Source: Chromohalobacter nigrandesensis (GTDB taxonomy: Bacteria; Pseudomonadota; Gammaproteobacteria; Pseudomonadales; Halomonadaceae). From it: a DNA stretch of 64,000 bases. Shown piece after piece: positions 44,462 to 54,300 of the stretch. The stretch is from NCBI RefSeq assembly GCF_023061285.1, contig NZ_JAKGAM010000001.1, positions 434,001 to 498,000 of the forward strand, written 5' to 3'. The notes beneath the pieces are model-generated. The model searched no databases. It had not been told where the DNA came from and was given only the letters and a program-made list of their open reading frames with translations. The stretch's first letter is position 1. The number at the start of each line of letters is the position of its first letter. Both the position numbers and the translations under genes were made by a program.

Positions 44462-44518
44462 GGTTAAGGCGCCAAGCTACTTTTTAGAAACCAAGCTACT
44501 TTTTAGAAACCAAGCTAC
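44462..44518 (-). repeat. 19-bp tandem repeat over the pdxB stop codon
   Basis: On the minus strand, GTAGCTTGGTTTCTAAAAA occurs twice perfectly (44518-44500, 44499-44481), and its first 9 bases a third time (44480-44472). The first copy begins one base before the pdxB TAG stop. Confidence 0.95.
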
Positions 44519-45666
44519 TTGTTGGAAAGCTTGACCTTGAAACCGAAGCCTTCGAGAGCATCGCGCAAGCCGCCCTTGTTCTGCTTGAGCTCGACACGCA
44601 GGGTGGAAAACTCACGGCGCAGCGGATACTCGGCGCGGTAGGCGTCAAAACCTGCCGCCATGCCCATGCGCCGTCGATAGCGATCGAACGCCAGCATATC
44701 GCGGCGCACGTCGTAGCAGGCCCGCGTGCATAGCGATAGTGCTTCCAGCGGCGGCGACCAGGGCGTGAGAACGATCTTGCGCAGCCACGGGTCCGGCTTG
44801 AGCTGGCCGAGCTTCTTGCGCGCCGGCAAGCCAAAATGGCGCATCGCCGCCTGGTAGACCAGCTCGGTGCCACGCATCTTGCCGTCGATGCTGTGCCCGG
44901 CAATATGCGGCGTGGCGATATCGATGAGATCGTAGAGGCCGTGATCGATGCCCGGCTCGTTCTCCCACACATCGAGCACCACGCGTAGATCATTGACGCG
45001 TTCGAGACGCTCGCGCAGCGCCTGGTTGTCGAGACAAGCACCACGCCCGGCGTTGATCAGCACGGTGCCCGGTGCCAGGGCCTCGATACGCGCTGCATCC
45101 AGCAAATGCCGCGTCGGGTGTTCCCCGTCTTTCACCAGCGGGGTATGCAAGCAGACGATATCGGCACGCTCAAGCAGGCTATCCAGCGCCAGGAAGTCCT
45201 CGCGGCCTTCCGCCTCGGCACGTGGCGGATCGCTGATCAGGCACGTCACGTCGAGATCGTCCAGGCGCTCCGCCAAACGGCTGCCCACGTTGCCGGCCCC
45301 GACGATGCCGATGGTCTTGCCGGCTAGATGAAAGCCGTCTTCCTCGGCCAGCAACAGCAGGCTCGAGAGTACGTAGTCGACCACCGAATCGGCGTTGCAG
45401 CCCGGCGCATTGGCGAAGCCGATGCCCGCTTCCTGCAGGTAGTCGAGGTCGACATGGTCGGTACCGATGGTACAGGTGCCCACGAAGCGTACGCGGGAGC
45501 CATCGAGCAGCGCCGCGTTCACCGGCGTGATCGAACGCACGACCAACAGGTCCTGATCGCGGACCGCCGCCGCATCGATGTCGCGCCCAGGCAAGCGGGT
45601 GATATCGCCCAGCTCACCGAAGAATTCGTCGGCCAGAGGAATGTTTTCATCGACCAGGATGCGCAT
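44515..45666 (-). CDS. pdxB: Erythronate-4-phosphate dehydrogenase PdxB
   Basis: 383-aa NAD-dependent D-2-hydroxyacid dehydrogenase of pyridoxal-5'-phosphate synthesis. The N-terminal MRILVDENIPLADEFFGELG and GRDIDAAAVRDQDLLVVRS are diagnostic for PdxB. The Rossmann motif is GIVGAGNVGSRLAERL (about 120-135), catalytic Arg in INAGRGACLDNQAL, Glu in DVWENEPGID and His in TPHIAGHSIDGK. The PdxB-specific C-terminal dimerisation domain follows. The stop codon is the first copy of a 19-bp tandem repeat. Confidence 0.95.
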   Translation of the reverse strand: MRILVDENIPLADEFFGELGDITRLPGRDIDAAAVRDQDLLVVRSITPVNAALLDGSRVRFVGTCTIGTDHVDLDYLQEAGIGFANAPGCNADSVVDYVLSSLLLLAEEDGFHLAGKTIGIVGAGNVGSRLAERLDDLDVTCLISDPPRAEAEGREDFLALDSLLERADIVCLHTPLVKDGEHPTRHLLDAARIEALAPGTVLINAGRGACLDNQALRERLERVNDLRVVLDVWENEPGIDHGLYDLIDIATPHIAGHSIDGKMRGTELVYQAAMRHFGLPARKKLGQLKPDPWLRKIVLTPWSPPLEALSLCTRACYDVRRDMLAFDRYRRRMGMAAGFDAYRAEYPLRREFSTLRVELKQNKGGLRDALEGFGFKVKLSNK

Positions 45667-45859
45667 GACCTTCTCTTTTCTCCCTTGTTCACGTCCGACG
45701 GCCGGTTACAATACGCGCGGGGCGCACTTGCCCGCCCACGGCCACGCCGGGGACGGCACTTGCCGGGGATTCGATACCCGCCGGGAATGTCGATAGTAGG
45801 CCCGCGAAAGACACGTCACAAGCCCATTGCCAACCACAACGGCGCCACCAGGAGTTCTC

Positions 45860-46144
45860 GTGATCGTCCGCTGGGAAAGTGAACACGACTACGTTCTCGT
45901 GCATGTCCACCAGGATATGTTCGGTGACTGGATATTCAGCCGCGCCTGGGGTCAGATCGGCACCCAGTTCGGCGGCCTCAAGCATCAACTGGCCGACAGC
46001 TATGCGCAGGCCATGACATGGCTCGAGGATGTCGCGCATATCCAATCTTCACGCGGCTTCGCCAAGGTCTTCGAGGCCAGCGATGACACCAGCCCCGAGG
46101 CCCAGGCAGCGGTGCGCCAACTGTCGCTGCTCGACGGCCTCTGA
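45860..46144 (+). CDS. Small WGR-domain protein
   Basis: 94-aa protein starting at GTG 45860, with AGGAG 5 bp upstream. Residues about 3-70 look like a WGR domain (VRWESEHDYVLVHVHQDMFG, then WIFSRAWGQIGTQFGG), where the signature WGR is WGQ. A helical tail follows. WGR domains occur in nucleic-acid-linked proteins such as PARPs and bacterial MolR-like proteins. Single-domain versions have no known function. Alone between divergent pdxB and convergent rlmKL. Confidence 0.75.
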   Translation: MIVRWESEHDYVLVHVHQDMFGDWIFSRAWGQIGTQFGGLKHQLADSYAQAMTWLEDVAHIQSSRGFAKVFEASDDTSPEAQAAVRQLSLLDGL

Positions 46145-46180
46145 CCCCGCGCCCGCACGCACCATGCGCGGCCGCGGCCC

Positions 46181-48394
46181 TCAGCGGTGACGGATCAGAA
46201 AGCAATGGTGCAAATCCGGGCGCCGCGCGAAGTCCGGATCGAACGTCCGCGCCGAGATGTCTTCCACCGCGAAACGCTCGCCGATGGCGGCATCGAGCGT
46301 GAAGCGTCGCTGATTGTTGGAGAATACCAACGTACCGTCCGCTGAAAGGCGTGCCATCGCCAGTTCGATGAGCCGTGCGTGATCGCGCTGCACGTCGAGC
46401 ACGTCATCCATCTTCTTGGAATTGGAGAACGTCGGCGGGTCCATGAAGATCAGGTCGAACTCGCTACCTGCGGTTTCCAGCCACCGCAGGCAGTCGTCAC
46501 GGATCACCCGATGCCGGCTGGGATCGAGGCGGTTGAGCGCGAAATTATCGCGCGCCCAGGTCAGGTAGGTATTGGAAAGATCGACGCTGACACTGTCGCT
46601 CGCCCCGCCCAATGCCGCCTGAACCGTGGCCGTTCCCGTATAGCAGAACAAATTGAGAAAGCGCTTGCCATCGGCCATGTCACGCAGCATCCGGCGTACG
46701 GGACGATGATCCAGAAACAAGCCGGTATCCAGGTAGTCGCGCAGATTGACCCACAACCGCGCCGGCCCTTCGCTGACCTCGAAACGCTCGCCGCTGGCTC
46801 CCTGCTTGGCGTACTGCGCCTTGCCCGATTGCCGCGCGCGCTGCTTGTAATGCACATCCTCCGGACGCACGCCGAGCACCTGGGGAATGACCTCCAGCGC
46901 ATCGAACAAACGACGCTGTGCCTGGCGCGGGTCTACCGAGCGCGGTGGCGCGTATTCCTGCACGTGTACATGCTCGCCGTACACATCCACCGCCAGGGCG
47001 TATTCCGGCATATCCGCATCGTAGAGCCGATAGCAACTCTCGCCGGATTGTTTGAGCCACTTCTTCAGTCGCTTGCGGTTCTTCTCCAGCCGGTTGGCAA
47101 ACATCTGCGCGCCTTCATTGCGCGGGGCGCGATCCGGCGCCTCCTGAGCGCCCTGTTCACCTGCCGAATCGCTCTTGGTCGAGCCCCGGGAATCGGCGCC
47201 GCGCGCGGCGCTCTCCGCGACGACCGGGATCAGCAGCAACTTGCAATCCAGCGGCCCGTTCTTGAATGCATACTGCTTGGTGGCCCGCAGCCCGGTGCGG
47301 TGGCCCAAGTCGGGGTTGCCGGTGAACAGCGCCAGTTGCCAGCCCTCGAACTCGGCGCGAAGACGTTCACCGAGAGCGGTGTAGATGGGCACCACCTCGG
47401 GCAGCTCGCCCAGACGCTCGCCATACGGCGGATTGGTGATGACCAGCCCCGGCCCGTCGATGCCTTCCGGGCGCGTGAGCTGCGCGACCTCGGCGCCTTG
47501 CAGCTCGATCAAGGCGGGAATCCCCGCGCGCATGGCGTTGGCCTTGGCGGCCGCGATGGCCGGCGGGCTCTGGTCGCGACCGAACAGCGTTGATTTCACG
47601 CGGCGACGCCCCACGCTAGCACGGGCGTCTGCCTCGCGCTTGAGCTCCTGCCATACGCCGTGATCGTGACCCGCCCAGGCCTGGAAGGCGAAATGAGGCC
47701 TGGCCAGTTGGGGGGCGATGTCCGCCGCCATCAATGCCGCCTCGATGAGCAGTGTGCCCGCTCCGCACATGGGATCGAGCAAGGGTTCGCCACGCCGTGC
47801 CCGCGCCGGCCAGTCGGCACGTATCAGCAAGGCGGCAGCGAGGTTCTCCTTGAGCGGCGCGTGGCCAGCATCGAGGCGATAGCCCCGCTGATGCAGACTA
47901 CCGCCGACCAGGTCGAGCCCTAGCAGCAAGCGGCCACGATGCAGGTGCGCGTAAATACGCATATCGGGGTTTTTGAGCTCGATCGTCGGGCGCTCGTGAC
48001 CGGCCGCCTGCAGCGAATCGACGATGCCATCCTTGACGCTCTGAGCCCCGAAGCGCGTATGACGGATATGCTCGGATTGGCCGTGGAAATCCACGGCCAG
48101 GCTATTTCCGGTACGCAGGTGCGCGCGCCAATCGACCCGGCGGGCGGCCTCGACCAGCGCCTCGGGACGCTCGATATCCTGCTCGCGCAGAAGACACAGC
48201 ACCACGCGATTCGCCAGACGCGACCACAGGCAGATGCGATAGGTCATCGCGACATCGGCCTGAACGTGGACACCCGCCACGGTGGTGCCAGTCACCTCCG
48301 CGCCGAAGCCCGCGAGTTCGTCGGCCAGCAAGCCCTCGAGACCACGGGGGGAGGTGACGTAGAGCGTCAAGGATGGAGGTTGTACATCGGTCAT
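46181..48394 (-). CDS. rlmL: Bifunctional 23S rRNA methyltransferase RlmKL
   Basis: 737-aa fusion that makes m2G2445 (RlmL half) and m7G2069 (RlmK half) in 23S rRNA. From ATG 48394: THUMP domain (about 45-155), RlmL methyltransferase with SAM site LLDPMCGAGTLLIEAALMAA and catalytic NPPYGER, an acidic linker (about 395-430), then the RlmK methyltransferase (LFCYTGTATVQAALGG; DPPTFSNSKKM). Both catalytic motifs are intact. I rejected the ORF-extending ATG 11 codons upstream because E. coli RlmL starts near this point. Confidence 0.95.
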   Translation of the reverse strand: MTDVQPPSLTLYVTSPRGLEGLLADELAGFGAEVTGTTVAGVHVQADVAMTYRICLWSRLANRVVLCLLREQDIERPEALVEAARRVDWRAHLRTGNSLAVDFHGQSEHIRHTRFGAQSVKDGIVDSLQAAGHERPTIELKNPDMRIYAHLHRGRLLLGLDLVGGSLHQRGYRLDAGHAPLKENLAAALLIRADWPARARRGEPLLDPMCGAGTLLIEAALMAADIAPQLARPHFAFQAWAGHDHGVWQELKREADARASVGRRRVKSTLFGRDQSPPAIAAAKANAMRAGIPALIELQGAEVAQLTRPEGIDGPGLVITNPPYGERLGELPEVVPIYTALGERLRAEFEGWQLALFTGNPDLGHRTGLRATKQYAFKNGPLDCKLLLIPVVAESAARGADSRGSTKSDSAGEQGAQEAPDRAPRNEGAQMFANRLEKNRKRLKKWLKQSGESCYRLYDADMPEYALAVDVYGEHVHVQEYAPPRSVDPRQAQRRLFDALEVIPQVLGVRPEDVHYKQRARQSGKAQYAKQGASGERFEVSEGPARLWVNLRDYLDTGLFLDHRPVRRMLRDMADGKRFLNLFCYTGTATVQAALGGASDSVSVDLSNTYLTWARDNFALNRLDPSRHRVIRDDCLRWLETAGSEFDLIFMDPPTFSNSKKMDDVLDVQRDHARLIELAMARLSADGTLVFSNNQRRFTLDAAIGERFAVEDISARTFDPDFARRPDLHHCFLIRHR

Positions 48395-48632
48395 AAAGTC
48401 GTCATCCCGGCGCCATGCACCGGTCATATTCCTGTGGTTTACATGGAACGTTTGGCTTATGCCAAATCGCTGGTCGACAAATTCGCGTCAAAGCACTAAA
48501 CATTAAAACTAGTAGCTACTGAAAACGCATGCGTTTCGTGTCCGGACGTTCCGGTTCATGGCGGTGATGGTATCCCATTGTCGGCATGTACTGTCAGATC
48601 TCAACAATCGGTTCTTGACAAGAGGCTATCCG

Positions 48633-48839
48633 ATGAAACGACAGAAACGTGATCGCTTTCAGCGTGCATATGTCCACGGATATAAAGCTGGCATGATAGG
48701 GCGCTCTCGCGATGACTGCCCCAGCCAGGACATCAACCTCCGTGAATACTGGATGAGCGGTTGGCGTGAAGGTCGCGGGGATCAATGGGCCGGCATGACG
48801 GGGATTTCCGGCATCCATCGCAACCCCTTGGTACTGTGA
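48633..48839 (+). CDS. rmf: Ribosome modulation factor
   Basis: 68-aa basic protein that dimerises 70S ribosomes into inactive 100S particles in stationary phase. The start MKRQKRDRFQRAYVHGYKAG is nearly the E. coli sequence, followed by GRS and CP...W..GWREGR. It is longer than E. coli Rmf (55 aa) by a C-terminal segment ending HRNPLVL. AGAGG precedes the ATG at 48633. Normally growth-rate and ppGpp-controlled; I could not place its promoter. Confidence 0.95.
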   Translation: MKRQKRDRFQRAYVHGYKAGMIGRSRDDCPSQDINLREYWMSGWREGRGDQWAGMTGISGIHRNPLVL

Positions 48840-48893
48840 TGAAAGAACCCTTCTTGGCACCTGGATCGACACCCCATTGACAGGTCCCTGACA

Positions 48894-48920
48894 AGGCCCG
48901 CATCGCGGGCCTTTTTATTT
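48894..48920 (+). terminator. Terminator of rmf
   Basis: AGGCCCGC-ATC-GCGGGCCT, perfect 8-bp stem followed by CTTTTTATTT on the plus strand. Confidence 0.92.
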
Positions 48921-48971
48921 CAAAACACACTACTTATGTCAAAGCACGTTACTTATATAAAAGCACACTAC
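48915..48971 (-). repeat. Three imperfect 19-bp tandem repeats over the pyrD stop codon
   Basis: Minus-strand units GTAGTGTGCTTTTATATAA (48971-48953), GTAACGTGCTTTGACATAA (48952-48934) and GTAGTGTGTTTTGAAATAA (48933-48915). The first contains the pyrD TAG stop. Unit length and the pattern GTAG..TG.TTT...A.AA are shared with the pdxB repeat. Confidence 0.93.
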
Positions 48972-49972
48972 GCCAGCGCCCCAGCGCATTCGCCTACCAG
49001 TGCCGGTCCGCGATAGATGAAGCCGGTATACAGCTGCACGAGATCGGCCCCCGCCTCGCACTTGGTACGCGCCGCATGTCCGCTATCGATACCGCCGACG
49101 CCAATGATCGGCAGCGTCGGTAGATGACGGCGCAACTCGTGAATCACCCGATTGGAAGGCTCGAACACCGGGAGTCCGGAAAGCCCGCCCTGCTCCTCGG
49201 CATGCTCGAGCCCCGCCACTGCCTCACGCGACACCGTGGTATTGGTGGCGATGACCGCATCGACAGCGTTGGCCGTCAACGCCTGTGAAACGAGTGCGAC
49301 TTCGTCGTCACTCATGTCGGGCGCGATCTTCACAGCCAGAGGCACGCGCCGGCCATTGGCATCGTCGAGGCGGTGCTTTTCAGCAACCAGCGCGCCCAGC
49401 AACGCCTCCAGATGCTCGCCGAACTGTAGGTTGCGAAGCCCCGGCGTATTAGGCGACGACAGATTCACCGTCACGTAATGCGCATGCGCATGTACCTTGC
49501 GCAGACACGTCAGATAATCGTCTACCGCGTTCTCGACCGGTGTGGTCAGGTTCTTGCCGATATTGATGCCGATCACGCCGGCGTAACGACTCATGCGAAC
49601 ATTGGCGACCAGCGCGTCGACACCGGCATTATTGAACCCCATACGATTGATGATCGCCCCCTTCGACGGCAGCCTGAACAGGCGCGGCCTGGGATTGCCC
49701 GGCTGCGGCTTGGGCGTCACCGTGCCCACTTCGACAAAGCCGAAGCCCAGTGCTCCAAGCGCATCGAGATGCTCGGCATTCTTGTCGAGCCCCGCCGCCA
49801 GCCCCACGCGATTGGGGAATGTCAGCCCCATCAGCGTGACCGGCGCCTCGACATGCTTGCCCACCCACCTGTCCAATCCCAGGCGATGGCCGGCATCGAG
49901 TGACGTCAGTGCAACGCCGTGGGCGGTTTCGGGGTCGAGTCGGAAAAGTAGCGAACGGGCCAGGAGGTACAT
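48968..49972 (-). CDS. pyrD: Dihydroorotate dehydrogenase (quinone), class 2
   Basis: 334-aa FMN enzyme of pyrimidine synthesis on the inner-membrane face, passing electrons to quinone. From ATG 49972 (GAGGA site): an N-terminal membrane-associating helix pair ([20 protein letters not shown]), [20 protein letters not shown], then [21 protein letters not shown], the catalytic Ser in [15 protein letters not shown] and phosphate-binding GVGGIDSG. The upstream open frame (30 codons) lacks family likeness. Confidence 0.96.
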   Translation of the reverse strand: MYLLARSLLFRLDPETAHGVALTSLDAGHRLGLDRWVGKHVEAPVTLMGLTFPNRVGLAAGLDKNAEHLDALGALGFGFVEVGTVTPKPQPGNPRPRLFRLPSKGAIINRMGFNNAGVDALVANVRMSRYAGVIGINIGKNLTTPVENAVDDYLTCLRKVHAHAHYVTVNLSSPNTPGLRNLQFGEHLEALLGALVAEKHRLDDANGRRVPLAVKIAPDMSDDEVALVSQALTANAVDAVIATNTTVSREAVAGLEHAEEQGGLSGLPVFEPSNRVIHELRRHLPTLPIIGVGGIDSGHAARTKCEAGADLVQLYTGFIYRGPALVGECAGALA

Positions 49973-50121
49973 GGATCCTCGGACAACAAAGTGAGCGGCA
50001 AGAGATGAAACCGGCGCGCAGTATAGCGTAGCCACGCCCAAAAGCGCAGAGCCCCGCATTCGCGCATGGCGAAGCGGGGCTCACGTCGAGATGCATCAAC
50101 ATCCCGACACTGCAGCGAGCC

Positions 50122-51189
50122 TTACGGCTGGGTATCGAGTTGCTGCACGCGGAGCGTATAGTTGTTGACGCCGCTCATCGCGCTGCCGAACTTCTGGCCC
50201 TTCACCCAGACGGTGTAGCGCCCGGGTTGCAGCGTGGTCTCGATATCGAAATCACCTTCGAAGCCTTCGCCTTCATCGCTGGCCACGACATCACCGCTCT
50301 CGTCGAGGATCCGCGCTTCGAGACGATAGGTGCCCTCGTTGCCAGGGAAGGTCGAGCTGGTCACAGAAACGGTACCCGCTTCGGCGACATCGAAGCTGAG
50401 CACTTCGCCATGCTGGCGAATCGCCACATCAGCCACGATTTCGTCGAATGCATCGGGCAAGGCCTCTTCGTCGTCCTGCGTGGCCGCCGAGGCACCGCTG
50501 TTTGACGTGGAGTCCGACGACGCATCGTCCGCTGCCGACGACGTCGCGGCGGCGTCCGAGGCCACGGCAGACGCCGCCTCGGTCGCTTCACGGCGCGGTG
50601 CGGCGATGGTCGCCACGTCATCTTCATCATTGACGAAGGCCGTCGTGCGGCCATCTTCACCCGGCCCGCCGAACATGATGCCACCGCCGGCATCGACACC
50701 GCTTTCATCGCTTGAAAGCCGGTTTCCCTGGGCATCCAACCCATTGACGGAAATGACAAAGCTATTGCCGCCCGTCTTGCTGGTGCCGAATTTACGACCG
50801 GAGACACGCAGCACGTAATCGCCAGGCTCCAGGCGTTGCTCCATGGTCAAGCCACCGTTCTGACCTAGCCCCGACGCGGACGCGACCTCATTGCCCTGCT
50901 CATCGAGCAAGGTCGCTTCGATGCGGTAATCGTCGGAGTCGCCCGGCAAGGTCGAACTCTGGAATTGATAGCGTCCTGCCTTTTCGACGGTGAAGGGATG
51001 CGTCTGCGTCCCGCCGAAGAAAAAGCTCTGGCTACGTGCATCGGAACTCGACTGGAAGAAATCGGTAAGATCGATTTTAGCCGCCGCTTCGTGCGCCTTC
51101 TGCTGTGCAGCGCTCTGGGCCATGGCCAGTGACGACGTACCGGCCAGTCCCAAGGCCACAAGCATTGTGGTAATCACGCGATGATTCAT
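50122..51189 (-). CDS. Secreted acidic protein with duplicated PPC-like beta domains
   Basis: 355-aa exported protein: signal peptide at about 1-24 (cleavage after AMA). Two similar beta-sandwich domains, residues about 65-155 and 262-352, match across their length (FTVEKAGRYQFQSSTLPGDS / FDVAEAGTVSVTSSTFPGNE; LEPGDYVLRVSGRKFGTSKT / LQPGRYTVWVKGQKFGSAMS). They resemble bacterial pre-peptidase C-terminal (PPC) domains. An Ala/Ser/Asp-rich low-complexity linker (about 195-245) joins them. No catalytic domain is present. Very acidic, as expected of halophile periplasmic proteins. Function unknown. Confidence 0.78.
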   Translation of the reverse strand: MNHRVITTMLVALGLAGTSSLAMAQSAAQQKAHEAAAKIDLTDFFQSSSDARSQSFFFGGTQTHPFTVEKAGRYQFQSSTLPGDSDDYRIEATLLDEQGNEVASASGLGQNGGLTMEQRLEPGDYVLRVSGRKFGTSKTGGNSFVISVNGLDAQGNRLSSDESGVDAGGGIMFGGPGEDGRTTAFVNDEDDVATIAAPRREATEAASAVASDAAATSSAADDASSDSTSNSGASAATQDDEEALPDAFDEIVADVAIRQHGEVLSFDVAEAGTVSVTSSTFPGNEGTYRLEARILDESGDVVASDEGEGFEGDFDIETTLQPGRYTVWVKGQKFGSAMSGVNNYTLRVQQLDTQP

Positions 51190-51288
51190 GGGGCTTCTCT
51201 ACTTGGCTTCGAACCTGAGTCGAGCACAGCATATCAGAGACATAAGCGCCAATGCTTCACTTGCAGGTTCAACGAGGAAGGAAAATCG

Positions 51289-51322
51289 GTAGCGCCCCGA
51301 GCACGATGCTCGGGGCGCTACT
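51289..51322 (-). terminator. Hairpin downstream of the glutamate dehydrogenase gene
   Basis: GTAGCGCCCCGAGC and GCTCGGGGCGCTAC form a 14-bp perfect stem just after the stop; on the minus strand it is followed by CGATTTTCC. Confidence 0.8.
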
Positions 51323-51329
51323 TGCGGGC

Positions 51330-54300
51330 TTATCCCTCGCCGTTGCTCTCGGCGAGATCGACCAGTTCGCGAATGGCCACCGCGAATAGCGGGAAACCAC
51401 CCTGAGCTCCCGAACGCACTTCATCGAGCAGCCCGCACCAGCGTTCGACCAGGCCCGCGTGGCGTTCCAGCCACTGCTCGACACGAGGCTCCACACCACT
51501 TGGCGCGCCATCCATCTTGAGCACGCTGACCGTCAGTGCCAGTTGCTGGCGGTCGAGATCGTCGCGGAAGGTTTCGCGCGCCTGCGCCTGCCAGCTATCG
51601 CGCACTTTCAGCGCGTTGATCTGACTATTCATCCACGGCAGCTCCAGGCGATGACCGATGTCGTAATAGACCTCGGCGACACGCTGGATCTTTTCGTCAG
51701 TGGCGCGAGCGGCCTCGATGATGCCCAGCCCGGCATACAGGCTGTCGGCCGCCGCGACGACGTTCGCCAGAGAAGTCGGCACGCCGGCTTTTTCCAGCTC
51801 ACCACGACGCGCATCCCACATTTCATGGTCCTCGCCGCGCAGGCGCTTGCCGATGCCCTCTTGCAACTGCGTGATACGCGGCGCGAAGTATTCCACCGCC
51901 TCCTGGATGCTCTGGTTGGTACGGTGGCGCAGGAACCAACGTGTGGCCCGGCGCAGCAGCCGCATCAGATCGAGCATCATGCTGTACTGAACGCGGCTAT
52001 CGATCTGATGATCGAGTGCCTCGATCTGCTCCCAGAGGCCTTCGAGATTGAAGCAATCGCGCACGATGAGATAAGCGCGCGTCACTTCCGCTCGCGTGGC
52101 CCCAGTGGAGTCACGCAGACGCCGCACGAAGGTAATGCCCATGTGATCGACCAGGTCGTTGGCGATCTGCGTTGCGGTGATCTCGCGCTTCAAGCGATGC
52201 TGATACATCTCGTCGGGGAAGCGCTCGACCAGCGTCTGCGGGAAGGCCCGCGCCATGTGCCGCTGGACATGTGGATTGTCCGGCAGATCGGAGGCGATCA
52301 TGTCGGTCTTCAACGCGCTCTTGGCATAAGAAATCAACACTGACAGCTCGGGCAGCGTCAGCCCTTTCTCTGCATTGGAACGTTCGACCAGCGCCTCGTC
52401 AGAAGGCAGGAACTCTAGCTCGCGATCCAGCCCGCCGGCGGCTTCCAATTCATTGATGAAACGCCGATAAGGGCCCATGCCTTGCTGACTGAGAATCTCC
52501 GACAAGGAAAGTGCCTGGGTCTGGCGATAGTTATCGCGCAGTACCAGTTCACTCACTTCCTCGGTCATGCTCGCCAGCAACTCATTGCGCTGCTTGTCGG
52601 TCATGTCGCCGGCTTTGACGATGTCGTCGAGCAGGATCTTGATATTGACTTCGTGGTCGGAGCAGTTGACCCCGCCGGCATTATCGATGAAGTCGGTCGT
52701 GACGCGTACGCCCTGCTCTGCAGCTTCCATGCGCCCGAGCTGGGTAAAGCCGAGATTGCCACCTTCACCGATCACCCGGCAGCGCAATTCATGACCATCG
52801 ACACGCAAGGTGTCGTTGGCCTTGTCGCCCACCTCGGCATGCGTCTCGTCGGAAGCCTTGACGTAGGTGCCGATACCGCCATTCCAGAGCAGATCGCAAC
52901 GCGAGGTCAGAATCGCGCGAATCAGCTCGTTGGGCGACAACTTGCCGGCCTTGATGCCGAAGGCCTTTTTCATCTGCGGCGTGATGTTGATGGACTTGGC
53001 ATCGCGCGAGAACACACCGCCACCCTCGGAGATCAAGGCAGTGTCGTAATCCTCCCAGCTCGAGCGCGCCAGTTCGAACATGCGCTTGCGTTCCTTGAAC
53101 GAGGCCGCCGGATCCGGATCGGGGTCGACGAAGATATGCCGGTGGTTGAAGGCGGCGATGAGGCGGATCTTGTCCGACAGCAGCATGCCGTTGCCGAACA
53201 CGTCGCCCGCCATGTCGCCGATCCCCACCACACTGAACGGTGTCTCCTGGGTGTTGAGGCCCATTTCACGGAAGTGGCGCTTGACCGATTCCCAAGCACC
53301 CTTGGCAGTGATCCCCATCTTCTTGTGGTCATAGCCATGCTCACCGCCGGAGGCGAAGGCATCGCCCAGCCAGTGGCCATATTCCAGCGAAATGGCATTG
53401 GCGATGTCAGAGAAGGTTGCGGTGCCCTTGTCGGCGGCCACTACCAGGTAGGGATCGTCATCGTCGTGACGCACCACACGCTCGGGCGGTACGGTCTCGC
53501 CACCTTCCAGGTTATCCGTCACGTCGAGCAACGCGCGGATGAAGGTCTGATAGCAGGCAATACCTTCCTTCTGCACCGTGTCGCGGTCGGCGCCATCGGG
53601 CATGCGCTTGCAGATGAAACCGCCCTTGGCACCTACCGGGACGATGACGGCGTTCTTGACCTGCTGCGCCTTGGCCAGGCCTAGGATCTCGGTCCGGAAG
53701 TCCTCGTGACGATCGGACCAGCGCAGCCCGCCGCGCGCGACCTTGCCACTGCGCAGGTGAACGCCCTCGACGCGCGGCGAGTAGACGAAGATCTCGAACA
53801 TCGGGCGCGGCTTGGGCATGTCCGGCACTTGCGTCGGCTCGAGCTTGAGGGCGATGTATTCCTTGGCCTCGCCGTCTTCACGTCGTTGATAATAGTTGGT
53901 GCGCAACGTCGCCTGGATCAACGCCATGTAGCGACGCAACAGCAGATCGTCATTGAGGCTGGCCACCTCATCGAGCAGGCCCTCGATACGCGCCACGCAC
54001 GCTTCGATCTCACTGTCGCCGGCGGTATCGTCGGGATCGAAGCGCAGCTCGAACAGCGTCACCAGCTCGCGGGTAATTTCTGGATAGCTGGTCAGGGTAT
54101 TGGCAATGTAATCCTGCGACAGCCCGAAGCGCAATTGCTTGAGATAGCGCGCATAGGCACGCAACACCGCCACTTCGCGCCATGCCAGGTTGGCACCGAT
54201 GACCAGGCGATTGAAGGCATCGCTTTCGGCATCGCCGGTCCAGATTCGCGTGAATGCCTCGATGAAGACATCACGCATTTCCTGCAGATTGACGACCCCG

